In this document: positions 15,763 through 25,886 of the stretch, one piece after another
How positions within the stretch are numbered: the stretch's first letter is position 1
Layout: every line of letters begins with the position of its first letter
Source: Fodinicola acaciae
GTDB lineage: Bacteria; Actinomycetota; Actinomycetes; Mycobacteriales; HKI-0501
Direction: 5' to 3'
Assembly (NCBI RefSeq): GCF_010993745.1
Contig: NZ_WOTN01000003.1
Coordinates: 1,488,001 to 1,552,000, forward strand
DNA: 64,000 bases
Notes under the pieces: generated by a model
Databases searched by the model: none
Seen by the model: the letters and a program-made list of their open reading frames with translations, nothing else
Told to the model about the DNA's origin: nothing
Position numbers and translations under genes: made by a program

Positions 15763-15951
15763 ATGAGCCGTCGACGTCGTCGTCCGAGCCTGCTCGGCTA
15801 TCTGCTGTATTTGCTGTTTCTCGTCCTGGTGTTCGCGGTGACGGTACGCGTCGTCGTGGCGTTGCTGCCCTGGCTTATCGCCGGAGCGCTGTTGCTCATC
15901 ATCGGACGCCTGGTGATCGGGTGGTTGTGGCGGCGCGGTGACGGTGACTGA
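15763..15951 (+). CDS. Small membrane protein with basic N-terminus (62 aa)
   Basis: ATG 15763 lies two bases after the previous stop. The N-terminus MSRRRRRPSLLGYL is followed by two hydrophobic segments (LLFLVLVFAVTVRVVVALLP and AGALLLIIGRLVIGWLW) and a short polar end. The stop lies inside the start of the DUF2637 gene. It belongs to the spread/transfer membrane gene set; the exact role is unknown. Confidence 0.6.
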   Translation: MSRRRRRPSLLGYLLYLLFLVLVFAVTVRVVVALLPWLIAGALLLIIGRLVIGWLWRRGDGD

Positions 15952-16579
15952 GCCGCAGCCGGCCTTCACGGATACCGCGGCCGGCATCATCCGCTGGACC
16001 GTCACCGTCGTAGCGGCGGTTATCGCCACGCTGACGTTCTGCTTCGGGTTCGGGAATGTCTGGCATTTGGCGCTCCAGCTCGGCGTTCCCGGCTGGGTCG
16101 CGCCGCTGGTAGCGCCAGCGGTCGACCTCTCGGTAGCCGGGTTGCTGGTAGCCCTGCAGTATCTCCGCGCCAAAGGCGTACGGACCCGGTTGTTGGGACC
16201 ACGTGGCCTGCTGCTGTTCTGCGGCGTGGCCACGCTGGCGCTGAATACCGCCGAACCGATGTTGGCCGGCGCCTACGGTCGCGCGATGTTTGACGCTATT
16301 TGCCCACTTTTGTTGCTGGGGTGGTCAGATGTCGGCCCCAGGCTCATCGCCGCCTTGCACAAGACCGTCCCGGACGGTCTGGCCGCTGAAAAGTCGGCAC
16401 CCGACGAGACCGTGCCCTCGATCGCGCTCGTAGCAGCCGCGCGCGAGCTGGCGGCGATGCACCAGGCCGAGCATGGCCGGCGTATCACGAGGGACGAACT
16501 GCGCGCCGGCATGTCGGTCTCCAACGAGATGGCCGGCAAACTGCTGCGGTTGGTGCGGTCGCCGCCTCGTCAGCCGTAG
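15938..16579 (+). CDS. DUF2637 membrane protein (SpdB-like), transfer region
   Basis: From GTG 15938 (or 15944) the product has up to 213 residues. Four hydrophobic segments occupy the first ~125 residues: WTVTVVAAVIATLTFCFGFG, VAPLVAPAVDLSVAGLLVAL, LLLFCGVATLALNTAEP and ICPLLLLGWSDVGP. This matches DUF2637, which is frequent next to transfer genes of actinobacterial plasmids and AICEs. The soluble C-terminus (AARELAAMHQAEHGRRITRD, MSVSNEMAGKLLRLV) looks like a small helix-turn-helix domain. It overlaps the upstream gene. Confidence 0.75.
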   Translation: MTVTEPQPAFTDTAAGIIRWTVTVVAAVIATLTFCFGFGNVWHLALQLGVPGWVAPLVAPAVDLSVAGLLVALQYLRAKGVRTRLLGPRGLLLFCGVATLALNTAEPMLAGAYGRAMFDAICPLLLLGWSDVGPRLIAALHKTVPDGLAAEKSAPDETVPSIALVAAARELAAMHQAEHGRRITRDELRAGMSVSNEMAGKLLRLVRSPPRQP

Positions 16580-16628
16580 CTGCGAAATGTACAGCACGCT
16601 TCACCGGTACGGCTGGCGCTGTGAATTT

Positions 16629-16646
16629 CACGGCTTGCCAGCCGTG
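16629..16646 (+). terminator. Short hairpin between DUF2637 gene and next small gene
   Basis: CACGGCT-TGCC-AGCCGTG forms a 7-bp perfect stem with a 4-base loop, followed by CCGGGTTTTGG. It could be a weak terminator or RNA-processing site in the 143-bp gap. Confidence 0.35.
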
Positions 16647-16722
16647 CCGGGTTTTGGCTTAGTAACAGGCCGAAGTTGTCGCTTCGACCATCCACCAACG
16701 TAAGGAGCCAAGGAATGCGCTA

Positions 16723-16884
16723 ATGCCATCCGAGTATCACCTACACGTCTATGGCGAACCCCGTCCCGATCGCGACTTGGCATTGCTGGCCCAGGCGCTG
16801 GTGTTGTTCAGCCAAGACGAAGCAGCAGCCGCTGCTGACGTAGACCTCCTGCAGTCCGTCCTCGACGAGGAGGACGCGGCATGA
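16723..16884 (+). CDS. Small acidic protein upstream of coupling ATPase (53 aa)
   Basis: ATG 16723 is preceded by TAAGGAGCCAAGGAATGCG, a third occurrence of the AAGGAGCC leader. The product (MPSEYHLHVYGEPRPDRDLA onward, ending in DEEDAA) is acidic and helical. Its TGA overlaps the ATG of the coupling protein in ATGA, so the two are translationally coupled. The function is unknown. Confidence 0.55.
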   Translation: MPSEYHLHVYGEPRPDRDLALLAQALVLFSQDEAAAAADVDLLQSVLDEEDAA

Positions 16885-19178
16885 GCGTAATTTTCCTGCT
16901 GCTACTGGCGCTTGCAGGCCTTGGCGGCATCGTGTACGCCGTCCGGGCGCGTGACGCTGCTACCTGGCGACGGTCGCTTGTTGCGTATCGCCTCGACTGG
17001 CCGGCTTCCCTGTCGACCGAGGACGTGGCCCGCTGGTTGACCAGCATTGCCGCGCAGACGCAGCCGATGCGCCTCTCGCTGCTCCGGCCGCCACCGGTTG
17101 CTTTGGAAATCACCAGCAACGCGAGCGGCATTACCTACGTCGTCCTAGTCCCGAAGGACGGCCGGGACCGTTTGCTGGCCAGCCTCAAAGGCGCGCTGCC
17201 CGGCGTCCGCGCCACCGAGCTGCCGGACTATTTAACGAAGCAGTCGACCTACCGCTTAGCCGCTGAGCTGACCATGACGAGTCAGACACGGCCACTGGCC
17301 GCGGAACGGGCCGAAGCCGCTAGCGCCGCCTTCATCGCGGCGTTGCAACCGGCTGGCAGTGCGGAGATCCGCATGCAGTGGTTGCTCGTCAGTGCCGGTA
17401 CGCCGCCGCCAGTGCCGACAACCCATGCCAGCCGTACGGAATCTCCGGCGTGGGGTTGGGAGAACGCCGTACCCAAGGACGCGGAAGCGGTCCAAGCTGC
17501 ACGGAAGAAACAGGCACATCCGCTGTTGTGGGCTATCGGACGGCTCGGTGTTACGGCGCCGAACGACGACATCGCCGAGCAAATGCTCGGCAAGATCTGG
17601 CCGACATTCCACACCATGAACGCTCAGGGCGTGCGGCTGCGCCGGCGCATGTTGCCGAGTTCGTGGGTAGCCCGACAACTCGCCGCCCGGTCGTACTCCG
17701 GTTGGTCGCGGTGGCCGTTGCTTGTCAACAGCGCGGAAGGTGCGGGACTGCTTGGACTGCCCGTGATGGCTACGCCGTTGCCGGGACTATCGCTCGGTAC
17801 CTCACGGCAGCTACCGCCAGCGCCGGACACGCCGCGGACGGGGTGTGTCATCGGGGAGACGACGTATCCGGGTACGCAACAGCTGCTGGCGATTCACCCA
17901 AAAGAGCGCGTTAAACACCTGTATTTGGTAGGTCCGACCGGGACTGGCAAGTCGACCCTGCTGGCGAACTTGGCGTTGCAGGATGCCGTTGCTGGCAAGG
18001 GAATGCTCGTCCTGGACCCGAAGGACGACTTGGTTGACGCCGTCCTTGCTCGCCTGCCCGAAAAGCGTCTTGGCGATGTCCGAGTCCTTGACGCTGTCAG
18101 TAGCCGACCGCTCGGCCTCAATCCGCTGCACCTGTCGGGCAGTGAGTACGCCCGCGAGCTGGCGGCTGAACAGACTGTGCACATTTTTAAGAGCATTTAC
18201 AAGGATTTCTGGGGGCCAAGAACGGATGATCTACTCCGTGCCAGCCTGATTTCCTTGACGCAGGTACCCGCGCCGAACGGTCAACACTTCGCCCTGACCG
18301 AGGTCGCGGAACTCCTGACCTCGCCGGAACTGCGTACCTATGTCATGCGCTCCTCGCGCCTCGACGAACGCTGGCGTCGCTATTGGCAGGATTATCACGT
18401 ACGTAGCGAGGCCGACCAGCTGGCGATTATTGGTCCAGTCCTAAATAAACTGCGTGCCGTCACCCATCGAGCCAGCTTGCGCGGCATTCTTGGTCAAAGC
18501 GACGGTTTGCAGCTGCGGGACATCTTCACCAAGCGAGCCATCGTGCTGGTGCCGTTGTCGTCTGGGCAAATAGGAACAGAAGCCGCAAATTTGCTCGGCT
18601 CTTTGGCTGTCGGCGCGCTCTGGGCTGCCACCTTGCAGCGTACGGCCGTGCCGACCGAACGGCGCAGCGCAGTCAATGCGTACCTGGACGAGTTCCAACA
18701 GGTGGTGCGCATCAGCGACGATCTGACGGACATGCTCGGCATGGCGCGTGGACTTGGACTCGGACTTACCCTGGCAAATCAGTACATAAAGCAGCTACCG
18801 GAGCCGGTTCGGGCCGCGGTGTTGGGTACGGCCCGGAGCCAGTTGTTTTATCAACTCGACTATGACGACGCCCAGACTGTGGCCAAGCGCTTCAGCCCGC
18901 TGTTGACGGCCGATGACTTCATGGGCTTGCCGGCCTACGAGTTTGTCGCCCGCTTAACGGTCAACGGCAGTACCCGACCACCGGTAACGGCCAAAGCCTT
19001 CCCACTCCCGCCGCCTAACCGCGACCCGCGCGAGCTGCGGCAGTGGCTAGCCGAACGCGACGGCACTGACCGTGCAGCCGTCGACGCTGACCTGCATGCC
19101 CGCAGTCGGCCTCGCCAGCGTCCCGGTGGCTCATCCGGCTTTGGTCGGGTGCCAAGCGGCGACGGCGGGACGTCATGA
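16881..19178 (+). CDS. VirD4/TraG-like conjugative coupling ATPase
   Basis: The product has 765 residues. One N-terminal hydrophobic segment (VIFLLLLALAGLGGIVYAV) anchors it in the membrane. The P-loop LVGPTGTGKSTLL has its Lys at 357; a second element is GKGMLVLDPKDDLVD; Walker B is AYLDEFQQV near 603. GLGLTLANQYIKQL and DYDDAQTVAKRFSPL follow, as in type IV coupling proteins and TraG-type ATPases. It should connect the relaxase-DNA complex to the export channel. This is a coupling protein rather than the hexameric TraB of classical AICEs. It overlaps genes on both sides. Confidence 0.85.
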   Translation: MSVIFLLLLALAGLGGIVYAVRARDAATWRRSLVAYRLDWPASLSTEDVARWLTSIAAQTQPMRLSLLRPPPVALEITSNASGITYVVLVPKDGRDRLLASLKGALPGVRATELPDYLTKQSTYRLAAELTMTSQTRPLAAERAEAASAAFIAALQPAGSAEIRMQWLLVSAGTPPPVPTTHASRTESPAWGWENAVPKDAEAVQAARKKQAHPLLWAIGRLGVTAPNDDIAEQMLGKIWPTFHTMNAQGVRLRRRMLPSSWVARQLAARSYSGWSRWPLLVNSAEGAGLLGLPVMATPLPGLSLGTSRQLPPAPDTPRTGCVIGETTYPGTQQLLAIHPKERVKHLYLVGPTGTGKSTLLANLALQDAVAGKGMLVLDPKDDLVDAVLARLPEKRLGDVRVLDAVSSRPLGLNPLHLSGSEYARELAAEQTVHIFKSIYKDFWGPRTDDLLRASLISLTQVPAPNGQHFALTEVAELLTSPELRTYVMRSSRLDERWRRYWQDYHVRSEADQLAIIGPVLNKLRAVTHRASLRGILGQSDGLQLRDIFTKRAIVLVPLSSGQIGTEAANLLGSLAVGALWAATLQRTAVPTERRSAVNAYLDEFQQVVRISDDLTDMLGMARGLGLGLTLANQYIKQLPEPVRAAVLGTARSQLFYQLDYDDAQTVAKRFSPLLTADDFMGLPAYEFVARLTVNGSTRPPVTAKAFPLPPPNRDPRELRQWLAERDGTDRAAVDADLHARSRPRQRPGGSSGFGRVPSGDGGTS

Positions 19179-19309
19179 GCCTGCTTTCATCCTGGCGCCG
19201 TCTTGCCATCGACGTTGACTTCGCCGGCTTACTCGGTCGGTGCGTCACCTCGGCAAACGCGCCAATAACGACGCCGAAATACTCCGTCCTTCCAGGAGTC
19301 TCCGTATGA
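19175..19309 (+). CDS. Very small coupled ORF (44 aa)
   Basis: ATG 19175 overlaps the coupling protein's stop (ATGAG), and its own TGA 19307-19309 overlaps the start of the Replic_Relax gene in ATGA. The product begins MSLLSSWRRLAIDVDFAGLL. No domain is seen. It may be a real small protein or only a device that carries ribosomes between the two large genes. Confidence 0.45.
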   Translation: MSLLSSWRRLAIDVDFAGLLGRCVTSANAPITTPKYSVLPGVSV

Positions 19310-20133
19310 CGGCCGGGGGCCAGCCGGCCCGCGTGCGTGACGCGCATGTCGCCTGGGTCCGCGCGCGTCTCAGCGACCGTGACTGGCAACTTGTAGAAAC
19401 GGTAAATCGCCTCGGTCTGATATCTGGCTGGCAGCTTGACCGCTTGCACTTCACCAACTTGACGGGCCGCTCGCGTACGGTGACACGCTCCAGCACGTTG
19501 GCGCGGTTGGTGCGGTGGCGTGTCCTGTATCGGTTGCCGCGTCGCATTGGCGGTGCGGCTCGTGGTTCGACGGTTTCGGTGTATGCCGCGGATACGGCCG
19601 GTGCACGCCTGCTAGCTGAGCGCGCCAACCTCGGTCAGCTTGATGCCGTTGTCCGGCGGCCGGGCGTGCCCACCGAGCGGTTCGTCGCTCACACGCTCGC
19701 GATCTCGGAGTTATTCGTTGAACTGACCGAAGCCGTGCGTACGAGCAACGGCTTGTTGCTGCGGGAGTTCGAGGCGGAACCGGCGGCGTGGTGGCCGGAC
19801 GGCCGGGGTGGGTGGCTTAAGCCGGATGCCTATCTGGTTGTCAGCGACGGCACAGATGACCACTTGCGGTGGATTGAGGCGGACAACGCCACCGAGAGCC
19901 TGCCGACGATTGAGCGCAAGCTGCGGGTCTACCTCGACTTTGTCCGGCGCGGCAACGTCGGGCCGCGCGGCACAATACCGCGCGTGCTGATCTCGGTGCC
20001 GAATGAACATCGGCGACAGGCGGTGCAGGCGCGTATTGCCCGGCTACCGGAGCCCGCCAACGAGCTGTTTGTGGTGACGGTAGCCCAAGAGGCTGTGGCG
20101 TTCGTGCTCGGCGAATTGCAAGGCGCTGGTTAG
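19306..20133 (+). CDS. Replication-relaxation (Replic_Relax) family protein
   Basis: ATG 19306 follows CCAGGAG; 275 residues. The N-terminal winged-helix part (RLSDRDWQLVETVNRLGLIS, WQLDRLHF, LARLVRWRVLYRLPRR, VYAADTAGARLL) is the Replic_Relax signature. Further on, a restriction-endonuclease-like core is suggested by FEAEPAAWWPDGRGGWLKPD, LRWIEADNATES and a Lys-rich helix (ERKLRVYLDF). Family members are linked to plasmid replication or relaxation in actinobacteria. It probably acts on the element's DNA during transfer, beside the coupling ATPase. Confidence 0.78.
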   Translation: MTAGGQPARVRDAHVAWVRARLSDRDWQLVETVNRLGLISGWQLDRLHFTNLTGRSRTVTRSSTLARLVRWRVLYRLPRRIGGAARGSTVSVYAADTAGARLLAERANLGQLDAVVRRPGVPTERFVAHTLAISELFVELTEAVRTSNGLLLREFEAEPAAWWPDGRGGWLKPDAYLVVSDGTDDHLRWIEADNATESLPTIERKLRVYLDFVRRGNVGPRGTIPRVLISVPNEHRRQAVQARIARLPEPANELFVVTVAQEAVAFVLGELQGAG

Positions 20134-20245
20134 TAGCGGCTGTGTGACAATCGGCGCGCGGCTGTATTTTCTGCATATGTAAAAGAAATTGGATAGAATT
20201 AAGTGATTTTCCCGTCATTCCAACAAAAAGAAGGGGTGGCTAACC
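20134..20245 (+). promoter_or_regulatory. AT-rich promoter region of the integrase
   Basis: The gap is unusually AT-rich. TAGAAT near 20196 is a possible -10 with CTGCAT 17 bases upstream as a weak -35. TTG 20246 is preceded by AAAGAAGGGG. No excisionase gene was found beside it. Confidence 0.4.
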
Positions 20246-22030
<1,785 letters not shown>

Positions 22031-22041
22031 CACGGTGCCGC

Positions 22042-22907
22042 CTAGCGCCCACTCACCGGGTCGGCGGCGAGGGAGGCGAGGATTCGGAGGCGGTCGGCGG
22101 ACGGGGAGCCGGGTTCGGCGGTGTAGATCATCAGGATGAGGCCCGGTTCTGCGGTGATGGCCAGTTCCTCGTACGCGAGGACCAGCTCACCGGCTTCAGG
22201 GTGGTGGAAGCGCTTGGTGCCGGCGCCGTGGGTGCGTACGTTATGCGAGCCCCAGAGCGTCCGGAAAGTCACGCTTTGCGTGGAGAGCTCCCCGACCAGG
22301 CTCTGCAAGCCGCGGTCGTGCGGGTCGCGGCCGGCTTCGGCGCGCATGATGGCGACGCACATTTCGGCGAAGAGCTCCCAGTCGGGATAGAACTCGCGCG
22401 AGGCGGGGTCGAGGAACTGGAAGCGCGCCAGGTTGGGCGTACGGCCGCTGTCGCCGATCAGCGGTGAGTAGAAGACCCGGCCGAGCGCGTTGCTAGCGAG
22501 CAGGTCCTGTTGCGGGTTGCGTACGAACGCGACGCCGTCGGTGATCGCCGCCAGGCCCAGTGCAGGCTCGGCCGCGCGGCGCTCTGTCTGGTGGCTCGCC
22601 GCCGCGGCCGGCCGGAGGTGGGGATGCCGTCGGCGGCGCGGGCGAGGTCGAAGAGGTGTGCGCGTTCGGTGTCGTCGAGGCGCAGGGCGCGCGCGATCGC
22701 GTCGAGTACGGACGCGGAGGCGCCGGCGATCGCGCCGCGTTCGAGTTTGGCGTAGTGCTCGACGCTGACGCCGGCGAGCAGCGCGACCTCGGCTCGTCGC
22801 AGGCCGAGTACGCGCTGGTTCGCACCGGCCGGCAGACCGGCCTCGGCCGGTGTGACCTTTGGCCCGGCGCGTCATCAGGAACTCGCGGACCTCGGAGCGG
22901 TGTCCAT
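22042..22907 (-). pseudogene. Frameshifted XRE regulator with MmyB-like ligand domain
   Basis: Joining three frames restores a normal ~285-residue regulator: ATG 22907, then SEVREFLMTRRAK, VTPAEAGLPAGANQRVLGLR with RRAEVALLAGVSVEHYAKLE, and LAAITDGVAFVRNPQQDLLA to the end. The breaks are a missing base near 22900, an extra base near 22855 (run of three T/A beside GG) and a missing base near 22555. The HTH and the MmyB-like sensor are recognisable. It probably once controlled the divergent alcohol dehydrogenase. Three indels suggest real decay, though sequencing error cannot be excluded. Confidence 0.75.
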
Positions 22908-23149
22908 GTCGTGAGGGTAAGCCGGTTCCAGCCGTGTGGGGTTCCCTGCTGGTACACCTCTCGACAGTGACTTCCACGCCAGCGGCGGCCGGCATCTACT
23001 CGAGCACGTGCGCAGTACGCTGCTCCTCCTGCTGACGGTGCTCGCCGGTCTTGCGGCGATCGTCGGACCGCTGCTTGGTGGCCAGCTCACGGTGGTAACC
23101 GACTGGCGTGGCCTCTCTCTTCCCGGCGGCGATCGGCGTCGAGAAAATC

Positions 23150-24172
23150 GTGCGCGGTGTCATCATGTACGCACCAGGCGACATCCGTGTCGAGGAACGC
23201 GACGATCCGGTGATCGTCGAGCCGACCGACGCGGTGATCCGCATCGCCGCGTCCTGTGTCTGCGGCTCGGACCTGTGGCCCTATCGAGGCGTCGACGAGC
23301 TGTCCGGTCCGACGCCGATGGGTCACGAGTACGTCGGCGTCGTCGAGGAAATCGGCGCGGACGTGCGGAAAATCAAGGTTGGCGACTTCGTCGTCGGATC
23401 GTTTTTCGCCTCTGACAACACCTGTGAGATCTGCCAGGCCGGCTACCAGAGCCGCTGCGTGCACAACGTGCCGATGGGATCGATTGGTACGCAGGCAGAA
23501 CGCGCGCGCGTCCCGCTCGCCGACGGCACTCTGGTCGCCACGCCGGCGCCGCCTCCGGCCGACCGGATTCCGAGCCTGCTCGCGGCCTCCGACGTGCTTG
23601 GCACCGGTTGGTTCGCGGCCGTCGCCGCCGCGGCCGGTCCCGGCAGGACCGTCGCGGTGGTCGGCGACGGCGCGGTCGGCCTGCTCGCTGTGCTGGCCGC
23701 CAGGCGGCTCGGCGCCGAGCGGATCATCGCGATGAGCCGGCACGCGGATCGTCAAGCGCTGGCACGAAAATTCGGCGCCACCGACATCGTCGAGGAGCGT
23801 GGCGGCGACGGCGTCGCGGCGGTCAAACGGCTTACCGGAGGGCTCGGCGCGCACAGCGTCGTCGAGGCGGTCGGCACGTACGAGTCGATGACACAGGCCA
23901 TCCACTCGACCCGTCCCGGTGGTCACGTCGGCTATGTCGGCGTCACGCACGGCGTGCGGTTGGACGGCATGGACCTGTTCTTCTCCGGCGTCCACCTGCA
24001 CGGCGGTCCCGCTCCGGTCCGGCGGTTCCTGCCGGAGCTGGTCGAGCTGGTCATGGTCAGCGAGATCGATCCCGGTGCGGTGTTCGACCTGACGCTTCCG
24101 CTCGACGACGCGGCCGCGGCCTACCAGGCGATGGACGAGCGCCGTGCCAGCAAGGTGTTGTTGACCGTGTAG
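23150..24172 (+). CDS. Zinc-type medium-chain alcohol dehydrogenase
   Basis: I start at GTG 23150 (VRGVIMYAPGDIRVEE), as in related proteins; a longer frame from 23108 exists. The 340-residue product has the catalytic zinc motifs C-G-S-D, GHEYVGVVEEIG and a structural set with fewer Cys (CEICQAGYQSRC). The Rossmann motif is VAVVGDGAVGLLAV. It should oxidise or reduce an alcohol/aldehyde with NAD(P). The neighbouring broken regulator is the partner usually found divergent to such genes, so control may now be lost. Confidence 0.85.
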   Translation: MRGVIMYAPGDIRVEERDDPVIVEPTDAVIRIAASCVCGSDLWPYRGVDELSGPTPMGHEYVGVVEEIGADVRKIKVGDFVVGSFFASDNTCEICQAGYQSRCVHNVPMGSIGTQAERARVPLADGTLVATPAPPPADRIPSLLAASDVLGTGWFAAVAAAAGPGRTVAVVGDGAVGLLAVLAARRLGAERIIAMSRHADRQALARKFGATDIVEERGGDGVAAVKRLTGGLGAHSVVEAVGTYESMTQAIHSTRPGGHVGYVGVTHGVRLDGMDLFFSGVHLHGGPAPVRRFLPELVELVMVSEIDPGAVFDLTLPLDDAAAAYQAMDERRASKVLLTV

Positions 24173-24305
24173 TTCTCACGGTGTCGAGCGCCATGGCGTG
24201 AAGCGATCGACACCGGAGATTTACCCATGCGTGACGAACCGAACCTTTCCCGCGTCCACCATTCTTTCGCAGCAGGCCAAGGCGAAAACGGGAGGACGAT
24301 CACGG

Positions 24306-24863
24306 ATGGGGTTTCTCGGCGTACGGCTGGCGGATCGCCGCGACGAGGCGGTGGCCGCGGTGCTCGCCGGTGCCGTCGTGGTGATCCTCGGTTTCGCGTC
24401 CGGTCTCGGCATTCCGGTGGCCGGCACCGACCAGCCGGCGGCCGCGGGTCCGGCCGCGCCACCGCCAGCCCACCCCGATCCTGGTACGCAGGCGCCGCCC
24501 GCCGGTGCCGGCTCGGTCGGCGGCGGAGGCGGTGGTACGCCGTCAGGCGGCGGCGTCGTCACCGGGCCAAAGCCGAGCCCGACGCCATCGACCGGCCCGA
24601 CCACGCCGGACCAACCGACGCCGAGTCCGAGTCCGCCGGTTTCCTGTCCCCCGGGCCTGATCGGCGGCCTGCCAGTGGTCGGCCCGCTGGTGGCCACCTC
24701 GCCGACGCCAGGCCCCGTCCCGTCGTTGCTCGGCGACCTGCCGATCGTCGGTCCCCTTGTCACGCCGGGAAAACCGGGAGTCCTGAGCTGTCCGGTCGGC
24801 GTCCTGGTCGGCCCGAGTTGCTGCGCCACCGCGACCACCACCGGAAAGCAGCTCGTCCCGTGA
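24306..24863 (+). CDS. Pro/Gly-rich membrane-anchored or secreted protein
   Basis: ATG 24306 has GGGAGG upstream; 185 residues. A hydrophobic segment at ~17-38 (VAAVLAGAVVVILGFASGLG) is followed by ~90 residues of Pro, Ala, Gly, Thr and Ser, typical of a wall-spanning linker. The C-terminal part has two similar units, GLIGGLPVVGPLV and SLLGDLPIVGPLV, and three Cys (VLSCPVGVLVGPSCCA). It overlaps the CopD gene by four bases, so a role in envelope copper handling is possible. Confidence 0.6.
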   Translation: MGFLGVRLADRRDEAVAAVLAGAVVVILGFASGLGIPVAGTDQPAAAGPAAPPPAHPDPGTQAPPAGAGSVGGGGGGTPSGGGVVTGPKPSPTPSTGPTTPDQPTPSPSPPVSCPPGLIGGLPVVGPLVATSPTPGPVPSLLGDLPIVGPLVTPGKPGVLSCPVGVLVGPSCCATATTTGKQLVP

Positions 24864-25750
24864 CGCGCGACGACACGCTGCACGCGTTTGCGGTGCTGTT
24901 GCACGTGACCGGCTATCTCGCGCTGGCCATTCTCGCCGGCGGTCTGTTGTTTGTCTCGGCATTGTGGCCCGCGGGCGCGCGCGATCCGCGTACCCGGCTG
25001 ATCCTGACGTCGTCGGTCGCGGTCGGCGTCGCGTCCGCGATCGGTACGGTCCTGCTGGCGGCTCAGTACGCGACCAGCGGTCCGGCGATCGAGGACGTAC
25101 TCACCGCGCCTTTTGGCCGGGTCGCAGCGGCTTCCGGCCTGCTGTGGCTGCTCGCGGCGGTCGTCGTGGTGGCGGTCCTGCAGCGCGGCGAGCGAGCCGT
25201 ACGGTCACTGCCGTGGCGCGCCGGCGCGCTGGCGGTCGCCTTCGGACTGCTGCGCGCCACCGGAATGTCCGGCCATTCCAACGAAACCGCCGAGGCCGGT
25301 CTGAGCATCGTCGCGGATTTCCTGCATCTGGCCGGAGTCAGCGCCTGGCTCGGCGGCCTGACGGTCCTGTCGGTCGGCCTGCTGCCGCGCCGGAGAGCCG
25401 ACGAGATCGGTGACGTCGCGCCGAAATTCTCCAGGTTCGCGATGGTCTCGGTGCTGGCGATCGTCGCCTCCGGCCTGATCATGGCCTGGCAGATCGTCGG
25501 CTCAGTCGGCGCGCTCGTCGGCACCGCATACGGCCACCTGCTGCTGACGAAGCTGGCCGTCTTCGCGCTCGTCCTGCTCGCCGCGATGATGAGCAAGCAC
25601 TGGGTCGAAAATCGGCTTTCCGCCGTCATCTCGCGACATGCGTCCGCCGCTGTCCGGCCGTTCGTGCTGTCGGTCGGCGCGGAGACCGTGCTGGCCGTCG
25701 CCGTGCTGGTGGCGGCGAGTGTCCTCGTCACGGCCAGTCCCGGCCACTGA
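24860..25750 (+). CDS. copD: CopD-family copper resistance membrane protein
   Basis: GTG 24860 lies in the GTGA overlap with the preceding stop; 296 residues. About eight hydrophobic segments are seen, among them FAVLLHVTGYLALAILAGGL, ADFLHLAGVSAWLGGLTVLS and LLLTKLAVFALVLLAAMMSK. The conserved His residues (LLHVTG, DFLHLAG) and the SAWLGGL motif are typical of the CopD domain. CopD proteins are thought to move copper across the membrane. It forms an operon with the Pro-rich protein and precedes two cupredoxins. Confidence 0.8.
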   Translation: MTRDDTLHAFAVLLHVTGYLALAILAGGLLFVSALWPAGARDPRTRLILTSSVAVGVASAIGTVLLAAQYATSGPAIEDVLTAPFGRVAAASGLLWLLAAVVVVAVLQRGERAVRSLPWRAGALAVAFGLLRATGMSGHSNETAEAGLSIVADFLHLAGVSAWLGGLTVLSVGLLPRRRADEIGDVAPKFSRFAMVSVLAIVASGLIMAWQIVGSVGALVGTAYGHLLLTKLAVFALVLLAAMMSKHWVENRLSAVISRHASAAVRPFVLSVGAETVLAVAVLVAASVLVTASPGH

Positions 25751-25886
25751 CCCACGTCCAGCGAAAGGAAAAAACTCACCAGTCCCGTTGTTGGTTCCGC
25801 GCAAACCAGGTGATCCGGCCGAAAGTCGCAGTCGTCCGGCGCAGCCGCGGTTTGTCAGGGACATCCGGAAAGGAGAAGGCTCACAG

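Noticed and set aside
16587-16703. Small frame MYSTLHRYGWRCEFHG... between DUF2637 and the next gene
   Set aside because: No ribosome site, and it contains the hairpin 16629-16646; kept out of the list as too uncertain.
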